Assembly (NCBI GenBank): GCA_003452965.1
Contig: DMMW01000002.1
Coordinates: 79,233-143,232, forward strand
Source of the DNA: Elusimicrobiota bacterium
GTDB taxonomy: Bacteria; Elusimicrobiota; UBA8919
Length of the DNA stretch: 64,000 nt
Reading direction: 5' to 3'
A model generated the notes under the pieces. The model searched no databases, was not told the DNA's origin, and saw nothing but the letters and a program-made list of their open reading frames with translations. Every line of letters starts with the position of its first letter. Within the stretch, counting starts at the first letter, position 1. The translations under genes were made by a program, and so were the position numbers. Shown in pieces: positions 17,668-27,772 of the stretch.

Positions 17668-18536
17668 ATAAAGAAAAGCCGAATATTTGGCCTAAAATAT
17701 CAATAGTAACACCATCTTTTAACCAATGTAAATATCTGGAAAGGACGATAGAAAGTGTTTTATCACAGAATTATCCTAATCTTGAATATTTAATTATTGA
17801 TGGTGGTTCTACTGACAGTAGCATAGAAATAATAAAACAATATGCTGATAAAATAAGTTTTTGGGTTAGTGAAAAAGATAATGGTCAGGCAGATTCTATA
17901 AAAAAGGGTTTGGATAGGGCTACAGGAGATATTTTTGCTTTTCTTAACTCCGATGATGTTTTGACGGAAAAATCACTATTTATTGTTGCAGAAGAGTTTA
18001 ATAACAACAAGGATTTAGGTGTTTTAGCAGGTGCCGGTGGAATGATAGACAGTAATGATAATTTTTTATATGGTACTTATCCTTTAGGGTGGAATAGGTA
18101 TATTTTACTTTCTTCACAAAGTAGATATATGCAACCTAGCGTATTTTATTCGAAAAAATCTTATAAACAAGCTGGTGGTATCAATCCTGATATGAAATGT
18201 TGTCTCGATTTTGAATTTTTTGTTAGATTGGCAGATACAAAAATTAAACATAAAATAATTTACAAAAAATTATCTTATACCAGGTTACATCCTTTGACAA
18301 AGACTGCAACTTGGCAAGAAATATCTGATAAAGAAAAATATGAAATATACAAAAAATATAATTTTAATGATAATAATATAAAGTATAAGTTATTTTTTAT
18401 GTATAATAGAGTAAAACATTTTTTATTTAGAATTTATTATGAAGGTATTTTAAATACTTTAAAAAAAAGATCAAGAAAAATATTGTATGAACATAATACC
18501 GGTAATAATAATATACATAAAAGAGATAATTTTTAG
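17664..18536 (+). CDS. GT2 family glycosyltransferase
   Basis: A 290-residue GT-A enzyme. ISIVTPSFNQ is near residues 12-21, LIIDGGSTDSS near 44-54, and FLNSDDVL near 92-99 carries the metal-binding acidic pair. DNGQADSIKKG near 73-83 is typical of the WcaA-like group. It is paralogous to the next gene (18616-19536). The basic C-terminus may touch the membrane. It overlaps the upstream GT4 gene by 4 bp. Confidence 0.8.
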   Translation: MNKEKPNIWPKISIVTPSFNQCKYLERTIESVLSQNYPNLEYLIIDGGSTDSSIEIIKQYADKISFWVSEKDNGQADSIKKGLDRATGDIFAFLNSDDVLTEKSLFIVAEEFNNNKDLGVLAGAGGMIDSNDNFLYGTYPLGWNRYILLSSQSRYMQPSVFYSKKSYKQAGGINPDMKCCLDFEFFVRLADTKIKHKIIYKKLSYTRLHPLTKTATWQEISDKEKYEIYKKYNFNDNNIKYKLFFMYNRVKHFLFRIYYEGILNTLKKRSRKILYEHNTGNNNIHKRDNF

Positions 18537-18615
18537 TTAAATAACTTTCTATTGCAGATGAAAATTAAAAAAAAAATATACTATGGATAATATATTATAA
18601 GGTTTTGATAATTTA

Positions 18616-19536
18616 ATGGAAAAACAATCGCCTTTAGTTTCAATAATTACGCCTACTTTTAATCAATCAAAATTTCTCTCAGAAACAATAGAAAGTGTTT
18701 TGAAACAGGATTACGATAATGTTGAATACATGGTTATTAATGATGGTTCAACAGATAATACGGAAGAAATTTTAAAAAAATATGGGGATAGGATTACTTG
18801 GGAAACTCAGAAAAACATCGGACAAACACCAACGATTAATAAAGGTTGGAAAAAATCAAAAGGTTCAATTTTAGCTTACATTAATTCTGATGATACTTAT
18901 TATTCTGAAAATGTAATATCTATAATAGTTGATTATTTTCAAAAAAATCCGGATGTTTATATTTTATACGGTAATAGTGTATATATAGATGAAAATAGCG
19001 ATGAATTGGGTATGTATGATTCATACGAATTTAATTATGATAAAATATTCAGCACTTGCTCGAACCCCATTCCGCAACCTTCGGCATTTATAAGGAAAGA
19101 GGTATTAGATAAGGTTGGATATTTAGATGAAAGGATATATTATGCAATGGATTTGGATTTATGGTTAAGAGCCGGAATGCATTTTAAAATTGGATACATA
19201 CCTGAAAAGTTATCAACATATCGATTGCACAAGGACGCAAAAAGTGTTTCTTCAATGGCGAGATCTGCAAATGATGTAGTATATATCTATAATAAATTAT
19301 TTAGAGATAAAGATTTGCCAAAACATTTTATAGAACAAAAAAAGAAAATTATGGGACGTGCATATTTATTATCAGCCGAACAATATTTTATGGGTAAAGA
19401 TTGGAATAAATCTTATCAAGCATTTATCGAAGTTATAAAAATGGACATTAGTAGTATGGGAATCCGATGTTGTGTAAAATTTATGTTTTCATATATTTTA
19501 TCACTAATAAAAATTTTTAGAAAAAATAATAAGTAA
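18616..19536 (+). CDS. GT2 family glycosyltransferase
   Basis: A 306-residue GT-A enzyme with SIITPTFNQSKFL near residues 9-21, VINDGSTDNTEE near 39-50 and YINSDDTY near 89-96. It is closely related in organisation to the preceding GT2 gene, suggesting a local duplication. It is separated from it by 79 bp of AT-rich sequence in which no element is evident. It probably adds one residue of the repeat unit. Confidence 0.8.
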   Translation: MEKQSPLVSIITPTFNQSKFLSETIESVLKQDYDNVEYMVINDGSTDNTEEILKKYGDRITWETQKNIGQTPTINKGWKKSKGSILAYINSDDTYYSENVISIIVDYFQKNPDVYILYGNSVYIDENSDELGMYDSYEFNYDKIFSTCSNPIPQPSAFIRKEVLDKVGYLDERIYYAMDLDLWLRAGMHFKIGYIPEKLSTYRLHKDAKSVSSMARSANDVVYIYNKLFRDKDLPKHFIEQKKKIMGRAYLLSAEQYFMGKDWNKSYQAFIEVIKMDISSMGIRCCVKFMFSYILSLIKIFRKNNK

Positions 19537-19586
19537 ACTAAATATTCTAAAAATGATGGAGAATAATTATATAAGGAAATAAATTT

Positions 19587-21056
19587 ATGAAATCACAAAA
19601 TATCAGCGATTATACGAATGAAGATGATAAATTTATAAATTTTTCAACAATATTAAAAGCAAGCACTTTGATATTATGGATAATGTTCAGCATTTTGTTT
19701 ACATTTCAAAAATTTATAAAAGTTAAAATCTATGCTGATTTTAAGACCTTTTTAGTAATAACACTATTTAGTTTATTCCTTTATATTTTTATTAGTTCAA
19801 AAAATGAACATTATGAAAATAGTTTAAGATTAGGTATTGGGTTTATTTTAATAATAATATTCCTTCAAAGAATAATATTTCTAACAATATATCCAATAGA
19901 TTTTGAATATAATTTTTATAAAATTTATACGTTAAAAGAGTTTAATTATGGGATATTTGCATTCAGTATATTATTATTTGCAAGTTTTATAGCAATAAAA
20001 ACTGTAAAATTTATTCCTTTTAAGGAGCCAAAGATAATATACACATTACCTTCCTATACTAAAATAAGATATGTTTTGTATATCATTGCATATTTGTCTT
20101 TAATTATAAGTATAAATCTTGGTTATTTTTTGAATTGGAAAATGGGTACAAAATGGGAATATGGTTGGTTATCTAAATTGTTTCCGAATTCTTTGTATAC
20201 TACGATGATGGTTTTATTATGGGTATTTTACGGACAATATTTAAAAATAAAAGACAAAATATTAATATCAATATATTTATTGTTGACTATTATGTTTGGT
20301 TTAATACAGGGTAGTAGAAGTGGTATTTTCGGAATAGTAATGACATTTTTTAATGTTATAGTAGTTGTAAAAGGTAATTTTAAAATATCTAAAAATATTT
20401 TTATTATATTGGTTATTATTAATTTAATATTAGGTCCATCTTTATGGTTTGTAGGAAATGCAATTAGATATAAAAAAAGCATAAGTTATATTTATAAAAC
20501 ATCAAGTTTATTAAAAATAACCAGTGCTATTTCATATAGAGTAGGTTCGGCTACCGATGATTTTTTAATAGAAGTTAATAATTGGGGTGATAAAGAAATT
20601 ATTAAATCATTGTTTACTTTAGAAAACGTTATAAAAGCAGGGATAAATGCAGCAGTTCCAGGTGAGGTGTTTAAGGATGCCCCGTTTGAAAGCAGCGGTA
20701 ACTTATGGCTTTCAATATTCATGAGTGAACAATTGGGCAGTAGAGTGCAAGGTACAGTTTGGTCAGGTTTTGGTTTTATGTATACTTTATTTGGGAAATG
20801 GGTTTTATTACATGTATTTTTATGGTTTTTGGGAATAAGTTATATTTTAAAAATATTAATTACTAGAAAAACAATATTTCATAATTTGATAGCAGTTTAT
20901 ATTTTTAATATATTTATTATAGAATATTTTATGAATGGCAATTTAGATGCTTTTATTACCGGAGTATTTTCAGTATTTCTTTTAATATTTATATTATATT
21001 TTATAATAACTATTGGAATAAATGCTCTCAATAAACCTGTAAAACAATCCCGATAA
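19587..21056 (+). CDS. Wzy-like oligosaccharide repeat-unit polymerase
   Basis: A 489-residue polytopic inner-membrane protein with about 12 hydrophobic segments and an QGSRSGIFG motif (about residues 241-249), the Arg-containing periplasmic-loop pattern of O-antigen polymerases and the TIGR04370-type group. A large hydrophilic loop (about 290-375) contains several conserved-looking Arg/Gly positions. AAGGAAAT precedes the start. A second polymerase/ligase-type gene lies at 36732-38072, so the locus may build two glycans. Confidence 0.65.
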   Translation: MKSQNISDYTNEDDKFINFSTILKASTLILWIMFSILFTFQKFIKVKIYADFKTFLVITLFSLFLYIFISSKNEHYENSLRLGIGFILIIIFLQRIIFLTIYPIDFEYNFYKIYTLKEFNYGIFAFSILLFASFIAIKTVKFIPFKEPKIIYTLPSYTKIRYVLYIIAYLSLIISINLGYFLNWKMGTKWEYGWLSKLFPNSLYTTMMVLLWVFYGQYLKIKDKILISIYLLLTIMFGLIQGSRSGIFGIVMTFFNVIVVVKGNFKISKNIFIILVIINLILGPSLWFVGNAIRYKKSISYIYKTSSLLKITSAISYRVGSATDDFLIEVNNWGDKEIIKSLFTLENVIKAGINAAVPGEVFKDAPFESSGNLWLSIFMSEQLGSRVQGTVWSGFGFMYTLFGKWVLLHVFLWFLGISYILKILITRKTIFHNLIAVYIFNIFIIEYFMNGNLDAFITGVFSVFLLIFILYFIITIGINALNKPVKQSR

Positions 21057-21167
21057 TTCAAAAAAAGTTGATTTTAGTAAATAAAAATTCTATAATACTA
21101 AAGTGAATGTGATTGGTTTAGAATTGTATTTATTGTTATTTTTGAAAAGTGTAGTAATGGAGCTAAA

Positions 21168-22376
21168 TTGAAATTATTGTTCGTTTCACAGCATTTTCCG
21201 TATCCTCCATATAGTGACGGTTCAAGATTGATCGAATATAATCTTTTAAAAAATATTTCTAAATATAATAATATATATTTCATTTCTTTTTTAATTCCGG
21301 GCGAAGAAAAATATATCAATCAAATTAAACCATTTTGTGATGAATTTATTGCTATTCCATTAAAATATAGTAAATTGGGTAGAATTAAAAAATATGTACA
21401 TGACATATTTTCACCTAAAAGATTTGAATCGGTTTTAATGAAAAATGAAATTAATGAAGCCGTCAAGAAATTCAATCCGGATGTCGTGCATGTTGATTTA
21501 CCAATGATGTCACAATATTGGAAGTGTTTTGATAATATTCCAAAATTAATTAATTCAGTTGATGCAATATCATTATTAGCTTATAAAAATATTAAAGATA
21601 ATAAGAATTTAATAAAGAAACTTATGTGGTATTTGCTTTATAAACAGCGAAAATATATAGAGAGCAAATATTTTTTAAACTATAATATTTGCACAGTAGT
21701 TTCAGGAGAAGATAAGGAAATGTTAGAAAAACATAGTCCTAATCTGAAGATAGAAGTTATACCAAATGGTGTAGATATAGAATATTTTGAAGCAAATAAA
21801 GTAGATGTTGATATAAATGATTATGATGACGCAATCTTAGGTATCTTTGGGGGAATGGATTTTTTTCCTAATGAAGATGCTTCAATATTTTTTATATCGG
21901 ATATTTTTCCTTTAGTTAAGAAAGAATATCCGCAAGTTAAACTGTACTTAGTCGGCAGGAAACCATCGGAAAGATTGAGTAATTTCGTGAAAAATAGAAG
22001 GGATATTATAATGACGGGTGAAGTTGAAGATATTAGGGAATATTATAAGAAGGTTTCCATAGTAATATCTCCGATCCGGTTAGGTTCAGGTATAAAGAAT
22101 ACGGTTTTACAGGCGATGTCGATGTCTAAGGCTATCGTATGTACATCGCAGGCAGTGAAAGCTATTGATATTATAAATGGAAAACATGTTTTGGTAACAG
22201 ATAAAAATGTAGAATTTGCTGAAAAAATTATTAATCTAATTAAAAATAAGGAACTTAGAAAAAATATTGGAGATAATGCGCGTAATCTTATTGTTGAAAA
22301 GTACTCATGGGAAATTCACGCAAAACATTTCCAAAAAATTTATAAAGATATAAGTTTAGAAAAAGATGTAAGGTGA
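21168..22376 (+). CDS. GT4 family glycosyltransferase
   Basis: A 402-residue GT-B enzyme resembling the TIGR03087-like (PEP-CTERM/exopolysaccharide-associated) sugar transferases: FVSQHFPYPPYSDGSR at residues 4-19, NPDVVHVDLPMMSQYW near 104, and IPNGVDIEYF near 198. The C-terminal donor site reads SPIRLGSGIKNTVLQAMSMSKAIV (about 302-325). The TTG start at 21168 is supported by GGAG six bases upstream. Three bases separate it from the DUF362 gene that follows. Confidence 0.78.
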   Translation: MKLLFVSQHFPYPPYSDGSRLIEYNLLKNISKYNNIYFISFLIPGEEKYINQIKPFCDEFIAIPLKYSKLGRIKKYVHDIFSPKRFESVLMKNEINEAVKKFNPDVVHVDLPMMSQYWKCFDNIPKLINSVDAISLLAYKNIKDNKNLIKKLMWYLLYKQRKYIESKYFLNYNICTVVSGEDKEMLEKHSPNLKIEVIPNGVDIEYFEANKVDVDINDYDDAILGIFGGMDFFPNEDASIFFISDIFPLVKKEYPQVKLYLVGRKPSERLSNFVKNRRDIIMTGEVEDIREYYKKVSIVISPIRLGSGIKNTVLQAMSMSKAIVCTSQAVKAIDIINGKHVLVTDKNVEFAEKIINLIKNKELRKNIGDNARNLIVEKYSWEIHAKHFQKIYKDISLEKDVR

Positions 22377-22379
22377 AAA

Positions 22380-23831
22380 ATGTCTTTTATTATTTTTGAT
22401 AAAAACATCGAATATCCATCAAATGAATATTATTTTTCACCAAGTGAAAAATATCCGGAATATAACTTTGGACATATTTCTAAGAATCCGAATAATGTAT
22501 ACGGGGCAGTCAGAAAATGCTTGATAAACGCAGGTCTGGATAAGGAAAATTATGGAAAATCAAATTGGAATCCGCTAAGTTCGTTAATTTCTAAAGGAAA
22601 TAATGTTTTTGTGTTATGCAATTTTGTTTATCATAAAAAAAACGATGAGACAGAAGAAGAGTTTTTTGCAAAATGTACACACGGTTCAGTTATCAGGGCA
22701 GTAACTGACTACATTTTACTGGCTGTCGGAGAAAATGGTTCTGTTTCTTTCGGGAATTCACCTTTGCAATCTTGTGATTGGGATAAAGTATTGCAAGATA
22801 CCAGGGCAAATAAGATTGTCGAATTTTATAACAAATATAAAAATAAGAATTTTAAAGTTAGTGCGGTTGACCTAAGACTTTATAAAACCGTAAGAGATAA
22901 TTTAGGTAGAATATTATCAATTAATGATGAAAAAGAAAACGGTTTAAATATTAATATTGATATTGGTAAGGACAGTTTGCTGGAGGTATTATATAATGAT
23001 AATAAAAAGCCGGAGTTCAGGGTTTCAGATTATAATCCCCGAAGTATAATGGAATGTCATGATATCGGGAAACATATTTATATGTTGAATAAAAAAATAT
23101 TAGAATCCAATGTGATAGTAAGTATTCCAAAGCTTAAAACACACGAGAAAGTTGGGATAACGTGCGGGTTGAAAGGTTGTGTAGGTGCAATCACATATAA
23201 GAAGTGTTTAGTGCATCACCGTTTTGGTTCATTAAAAACTGGAGGAGATGAGTATTTAGAAAATTTTTTCTTATTGAAATGGTTTTCAATATTTCACGAT
23301 TATGTTAATAAAAAGAGTATTGGTTTATTTGAAAATATTTTGCATATTTGTGATAAAATGTTCTGGAAATTTTCAAGAATAATTGGTATTAATGTATTTG
23401 GCAGCTGGTACGGAAACGATAGTGCGTGGCGTATGACTTTAGATATTGCAAGAATTTTGAGGTATTCTACTGTTTCAGGTGAATTGAAAAATGAACCGCA
23501 AAGAAAACATATGCTTTTTACTGACGGTATTATTGCCGGGGACGGTAATGGTCCTCTATCTCCTAATCCTGTAAAAAGCGGAATTCTTAATTTTTGTGAT
23601 GATATTGTAATTGGGGACTACGTTAGCAGTTTAATTATGGGATTCAATCCTGATAAAATTAAAATGATAAAAGAAGCATTTCGGATGAATAAATATAATT
23701 TAACTGAAAAATTACCAAAAGATATAATAGTAAAAGTAAATGGCGAATTGATACCTCTAAATAAATTAAACTCGCATTTGAAATTAAAGTTTATCCCTCC
23801 TAAAGGTTGGAAAAATCATATAGAATTATAA
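22380..23831 (+). CDS. DUF362-type protein in polysaccharide locus (paralogue 2)
   Basis: A 483-residue paralogue of the protein at 8802-10235. Shared landmarks are SFGNSPLQSCDW near residues 122-133, IPKLKTHEKVGITCGLKGCVGA near 247, FGSWYGNDSAWR near 340 and DGIIAGDGNGP near 381. Both end with a G/N-W-x-NHIE-type tail (KGWKNHIEL here). It is flanked by a GT4 and an AMP-ligase-like gene at 3 and 12 bp, so it is part of the same unit. No Fe-S Cys cluster is present. Function unknown. Confidence 0.7.
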   Translation: MSFIIFDKNIEYPSNEYYFSPSEKYPEYNFGHISKNPNNVYGAVRKCLINAGLDKENYGKSNWNPLSSLISKGNNVFVLCNFVYHKKNDETEEEFFAKCTHGSVIRAVTDYILLAVGENGSVSFGNSPLQSCDWDKVLQDTRANKIVEFYNKYKNKNFKVSAVDLRLYKTVRDNLGRILSINDEKENGLNINIDIGKDSLLEVLYNDNKKPEFRVSDYNPRSIMECHDIGKHIYMLNKKILESNVIVSIPKLKTHEKVGITCGLKGCVGAITYKKCLVHHRFGSLKTGGDEYLENFFLLKWFSIFHDYVNKKSIGLFENILHICDKMFWKFSRIIGINVFGSWYGNDSAWRMTLDIARILRYSTVSGELKNEPQRKHMLFTDGIIAGDGNGPLSPNPVKSGILNFCDDIVIGDYVSSLIMGFNPDKIKMIKEAFRMNKYNLTEKLPKDIIVKVNGELIPLNKLNSHLKLKFIPPKGWKNHIEL

Positions 23832-23843
23832 AATAAAATTCAA

Positions 23844-25160
23844 ATGACACTATTCGGTACTATCAGAAAAAAAATATTATCAAAAAATATTGAAAAAAGA
23901 AATCTTGAATATCTTCAAGTTATGGAAGATAAACAAAGATTATTTTTTCAGTTGGGAAAATTTAATAAATGCTGGCAGAAAATAATTAAAAATATTCAAT
24001 ATTATTCAGATTTAGTTAATGATAAGAAACTTCCAAAAAGATTTGAGACATGGAAAGAGTTTTTAGAAAAAGTGCCGGTTATTACTAAAAAAACTATACA
24101 AGAGAGTAAAAATATAATGTTTGATAAGTCAAGGAATATTGATTTTGTACGTACTACAGGAGGAACAACCTCACAGCCGATTCAATTACCTGCATGGAAT
24201 TCGGAGATGAGAATAACAGAGCTGGATATGTGGTTCGCAAGAAGTTGGTATGGAATATATCCAAATAGCAAATTATTTCTGATATGGGGTCACAGCCATT
24301 TGTTGGGGGCAGGAATAAAAGGAAAAATTAACAAATTTAAAAGAAAATTTAAAGATTATCTTTTGGGATATTACAGGTTTTCAGCATATAATATGAATGA
24401 AGAAAATATGCGTAGAGCAGCTTTGGAAATGTTGGATTTTCATCCGGATTATATTATTGGTTACAGCGTGGTTTTAGATTCTTTTGTAAGAGCAAATAGA
24501 GATTTAATAACGGAACTAAGAAAAATAGGGGTTAAGGTAGTAATAGGCGCTGCCGAATCATTTCCTTCAGATAATACCGAAGAAATACTTGGTAAAATGT
24601 TTAATTGTCCGGTTGGTATGGAATATGGTTCGGTTGAAACAAATTTAATTGCCCATACTCATCCTGATGGCGGATACAAGGTTTTTTGGCAAAACTATTT
24701 TGTAGAAGCAATTGATAACGGATTACAAAATGGCAAAATAATAAGGGTGACTAGTCTTTATCCGAGATGTTTTCCTTTGATTCGTTATGAGATTGGCGAC
24801 GCTGCGCAATTATTTGAAGGGGATAACGGGATTGGATTAACCCGTTTTCAGAAGGTTATCGGCAGATGTAATTTATCTGTTAATTTGAAAGATGGAAGTA
24901 TAATTCATTCCGAAGTTTTTACACATGCTTTACGTGATTGCGAAGGTATTATTCGTTATCAGGTGATACAGAATAAAGATTCAATAAGATTGTTAATAAT
25001 TAAAAATGAAAAATTTAATAATAATATGGAAATAAGAATTAAAGAAAAATTTTCTAAAATTCATCCTGATTTAAATAAAGTAAAAATTGAAGTAGTGCAG
25101 AATTTGGAACAAACTTTAGCAGGTAAAACACCGATGATAATAAGACATACTGTGGATTGA
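23844..25160 (+). CDS. AMP-dependent ligase of the PaaK/CapK group
   Basis: A 438-residue adenylate-forming protein related to phenylacetate-CoA ligase and the capsule-locus protein CapK. The P-loop-like motif VRTTGGTTSQPIQ is near residues 101-113, AAESFPSD near 237, an EYGSVE adenine-site motif near 258-263, and LIRYEIGDAAQL near 314-325 contains the ribose-binding Asp. CapK-type proteins in glycan loci are thought to activate or transfer an acyl or amino-acid group. With the DUF362 and FemAB-like genes it suggests amide or ester decoration of the polysaccharide (inference). Confidence 0.75.
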   Translation: MTLFGTIRKKILSKNIEKRNLEYLQVMEDKQRLFFQLGKFNKCWQKIIKNIQYYSDLVNDKKLPKRFETWKEFLEKVPVITKKTIQESKNIMFDKSRNIDFVRTTGGTTSQPIQLPAWNSEMRITELDMWFARSWYGIYPNSKLFLIWGHSHLLGAGIKGKINKFKRKFKDYLLGYYRFSAYNMNEENMRRAALEMLDFHPDYIIGYSVVLDSFVRANRDLITELRKIGVKVVIGAAESFPSDNTEEILGKMFNCPVGMEYGSVETNLIAHTHPDGGYKVFWQNYFVEAIDNGLQNGKIIRVTSLYPRCFPLIRYEIGDAAQLFEGDNGIGLTRFQKVIGRCNLSVNLKDGSIIHSEVFTHALRDCEGIIRYQVIQNKDSIRLLIIKNEKFNNNMEIRIKEKFSKIHPDLNKVKIEVVQNLEQTLAGKTPMIIRHTVD

Positions 25161-25212
25161 TTTTATTTAATTACGTTAATTTAAAAGCAGATTATCCGTA
25201 TTCTATTGTTTA

Positions 25213-25310
25213 GTTAATCTGTGTAATTTGTACACGGAGCTCGTAGCCACTGCAACGAGCGAGTATGCAACCCCGTTTTACGGGGCAAACATCATCTAAT
25301 CTGTGTAATC
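25213..25310 (+). repeat. Composite palindromic element, copy 1 (inverted partner at 44258-44391)
   Basis: It starts GTTAATCTGTGTAATTTG and continues through GGAGCTCGTAGCCACTGCAACGAGCGAG to the hairpin ACCCCGTTTTACGGGG and a closing TAATCTGTGTAATC. The reverse complement recurs at 44258-44391, where an extra segment of about 38 bp interrupts it at the GAGCTCG position. The apparent upstream extension of the next gene (from ATG 25265) is encoded by this element, so it is not real coding sequence. Confidence 0.88.
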
Positions 25311-25330
25311 AGGTTTTACAAGGAAGGATA

Positions 25331-26452
25331 ATGAAGATAGTAATTAATGCTTATTCTGCGCGAAGGGGTGGTGGGCAAACATATTTAACAAACCTGCTTA
25401 AAAATATAGATTCAAATCCCAGATTGGAAGTTTATATTTTCGCTGACGAATCACAGTATATACCCAACCATCCAAATATTAAAAAGATAAAAACAAACTG
25501 GTCGACTTGCAATCCTTTTTTTAGAACAATATGGGAAAAGTTTATATTGCCTATATTTTTAAAAAAGATAAAAGCGGATGTTCTTTTTTGTCCTGGCGGA
25601 CTAGTGAATACAAGAGTTCCGGTTGGATGTAAAATTGTTACAATGTTCCGTAATATGATTCCGTTTGATATTGAGCAAAGGAAAAAATACCCGTTTGGAT
25701 ATATGAGGTTTCGTAATTGGTTATTGGAGAAACTTTTTTTGAAAAGCATGCTAAAAGCGGATTTGGTTATTTTTATATCGGAATATGCTAAAAAAGTTAT
25801 TGAAAATAGAATACCCATTAAATTAAAAAAAACAGTATTAATACCTCATGGTATAAACGAAGAATTTAAGGTTTCTGATAGGACCAATATGATAAGACCT
25901 AATCAATTACCAAAAGAAGATTATATTCTTTACGTTTCTTTGTTTGACGTATATAAAAATCAGATTGAAGTTGTGCAAGCATATAATTTATTGAAAGAAA
26001 GGCGTAAAACTTTCGAAAAACTGGTTTTTGTCGGTTTTAATGATACGCAATATGGTGAAAGAGTTAAAAAAGAAATATTGAGATTAGGCTTGAAAAATGA
26101 TATAATCCTGCTTGGCAATATTGATTATAAAGATTTGCCAAGTATATATAAGTTTGCTAAAATCAATATATTTGCATCTGAATGTGAAAATTGCCCAAAT
26201 ATACTGCTTGAAGCAATGGGAGCAGGAAGGCCTTTAGTTGTCTCAAATAAGCCACCGATGCCTGAATTTGGCGGTGATTCTGCGATTTATTTTAATCCTA
26301 GGTCACCGGAAGATTTATGCAATAAAATTTTTACTATTATTGATAAGCCCGGGGAATTGAATGGGTTATCTAAAAAAGTCTTTGAGCGTTCCTTGTTATA
26401 TGATTGGAAAGAAACTTCAAGAAAAACATGGGAAGCGTTAAAAAGTTTGTAA
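25331..26452 (+). CDS. GT4 family glycosyltransferase
   Basis: A 373-residue GT-B enzyme. The start at 25331 is chosen because AAGGAAGG lies just upstream, the conserved first strand (KIVINAYSARRGGGQTYL) begins there, and the earlier in-frame ATG lies inside a dispersed repeat. The second domain shows FVGFNDTQYG near residue 235 and NIFASECENCPNILLEAMGAGRPLVV near 279-304, the EX7E-like donor site. It is followed 3 bp later by another GT4 gene. Confidence 0.82.
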   Translation: MKIVINAYSARRGGGQTYLTNLLKNIDSNPRLEVYIFADESQYIPNHPNIKKIKTNWSTCNPFFRTIWEKFILPIFLKKIKADVLFCPGGLVNTRVPVGCKIVTMFRNMIPFDIEQRKKYPFGYMRFRNWLLEKLFLKSMLKADLVIFISEYAKKVIENRIPIKLKKTVLIPHGINEEFKVSDRTNMIRPNQLPKEDYILYVSLFDVYKNQIEVVQAYNLLKERRKTFEKLVFVGFNDTQYGERVKKEILRLGLKNDIILLGNIDYKDLPSIYKFAKINIFASECENCPNILLEAMGAGRPLVVSNKPPMPEFGGDSAIYFNPRSPEDLCNKIFTIIDKPGELNGLSKKVFERSLLYDWKETSRKTWEALKSL

Positions 26453-26455
26453 AAA

Positions 26456-27700
26456 ATGAATATTTTAATTGTTTCACATTATTTTTGGCCGGAAAATTTA
26501 CGTATAAATGATTTAGCTTTGGGGTTGGTTGATAAAGGTCATTTTGTGACGGTTCTAACGGGAATACCTAATTATCCCGAAGGTAAGTTCTATGAAGGTT
26601 ACAGTTTTTTTAAAAAACTAAAAGAGAATTATAAAAATATTAAGATAATAAGGGTGCCGGTAATACCGCGAGGCAAGGCAAGAAAAATAGATATGATATT
26701 AAACTATCTGTCATATCCGCTTATGGGAAGTTTATTAGGTCCTTTTTTATGTAAAGATAAATATGATGTAATTTTTGTTCCGCAGTATTCGCCTTTTACC
26801 GTAGGAATTCCTGCGGTAGTTTTAAAATGGTTTAAGAAAAGTCCTATTTTGTTTTGGGTCCAGGATTTATGGCCCGAAAGTGTTGTTACTGCAAAGGATT
26901 CAATAAAATCACCTTTTATACTAAAGCTTATTGAAAAAATGGTAAGATTTGTATATAAAAATTGTGATAAGGTTTTAATTCAATCAAAAGCGTTTATAGA
27001 TAATTTGGAAAAAATGGGAGTCAATCAAGAAAAAATTTATTATTTTCCTAACTGGGCGGGCGAGTTTTCTCAACAGGATTCAGTATCTGAAAAAAAAGAA
27101 AAAGTACCGGATTTGCCAAAAGGTTTCCGCTTGATGTATGCAGGTAATATCGGTACGATTCAGGATTTTGAAACTATATTAACTTCTATGGAAAAATTGA
27201 AAAATTATACTGATATACATTTAATTGTAATAGGAGAAGGGCGAAATAGCGGGTGGGTAAGAGAACAAGTTAAACTAAGAAATTTAGATAAGAACGTTCA
27301 TTTATTAGGCAGGAAACCGATAAATGAAATGCCTTATTACTATTCACAGGCGGATGCGATGTTGGTAACACTCAAGACCGAACCGATATTTGCATTAACT
27401 ATTCCAAATAGAGTCCAGTCGTATCTTGCGAGCGGCAGGCCTATTATTGCAGGTTTAGATGGTGAAGGTGCAAGGGTTATTAATGAAGCCGGAGGGGGTT
27501 TGACCTGCCCGAGTTCAAGACCTGAAGAACTAAAGGATATAATTTTAAAACTTTATAAAAAAACACCGACAGAACGGACTGAAATGGGATCCAAGGGTTT
27601 GGATTATTACAGAAAAAATTTTGATTATAATATGTTAATGGATAAATTAGTAAATTTAATGGCTAATATCAGTGAGTGTCCCATTAGGAAAGCCTATTAG
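26456..27700 (+). CDS. wbuB: GT4 glycosyltransferase, WbuB-like (L-FucNAc transferase candidate)
   Basis: A 414-residue GT-B enzyme with the WbuB/WcaI-like N-terminus: VSHYFWPENLRINDLA near residues 6-21, TGIPNYPEGKFYEGY near 35-49, and VQDLWPESVV near 138-147. YAGNIGTIQDF near 226 and an IPNRVQSYLASGRP segment near 320 mark the donor domain. In enterobacterial loci WbuB follows fnlA-fnlB-fnlC and transfers L-FucNAc. Here the same three genes follow directly, which supports that role. Confidence 0.72.
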   Translation: MNILIVSHYFWPENLRINDLALGLVDKGHFVTVLTGIPNYPEGKFYEGYSFFKKLKENYKNIKIIRVPVIPRGKARKIDMILNYLSYPLMGSLLGPFLCKDKYDVIFVPQYSPFTVGIPAVVLKWFKKSPILFWVQDLWPESVVTAKDSIKSPFILKLIEKMVRFVYKNCDKVLIQSKAFIDNLEKMGVNQEKIYYFPNWAGEFSQQDSVSEKKEKVPDLPKGFRLMYAGNIGTIQDFETILTSMEKLKNYTDIHLIVIGEGRNSGWVREQVKLRNLDKNVHLLGRKPINEMPYYYSQADAMLVTLKTEPIFALTIPNRVQSYLASGRPIIAGLDGEGARVINEAGGGLTCPSSRPEELKDIILKLYKKTPTERTEMGSKGLDYYRKNFDYNMLMDKLVNLMANISECPIRKAY

Positions 27701-27702
27701 GG

Positions 27703-27772
27703 TGTCATTATGATCCCGATTTATCGGGAGAAGAATCTTAAAACCGAGATACTTCGCTATCGCTCAGTATGA
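27703..27772 (+). repeat. Short palindromic element with TGTCATT/TATGACA ends
   Basis: It begins TGTCATTATGATCCCGA and ends CGCTCAGTATGACA, with an internal hairpin CCCGATTTATCGGG (27717-27730). It starts two bases after the stop of the wbuB-like gene. Its right end supplies the in-frame ATG at 27769, so the fnlB start there is an artefact of the repeat. Confidence 0.7.

Noticed and set aside
25265..25330. Upstream extension of the GT4 gene beginning at ATG 25265 (MQPRFTGQ...)
   Set aside because: The same peptide appears on the other strand near 44,300 because both are encoded by a dispersed palindromic element; the real start has AAGGAAGG before 25331.
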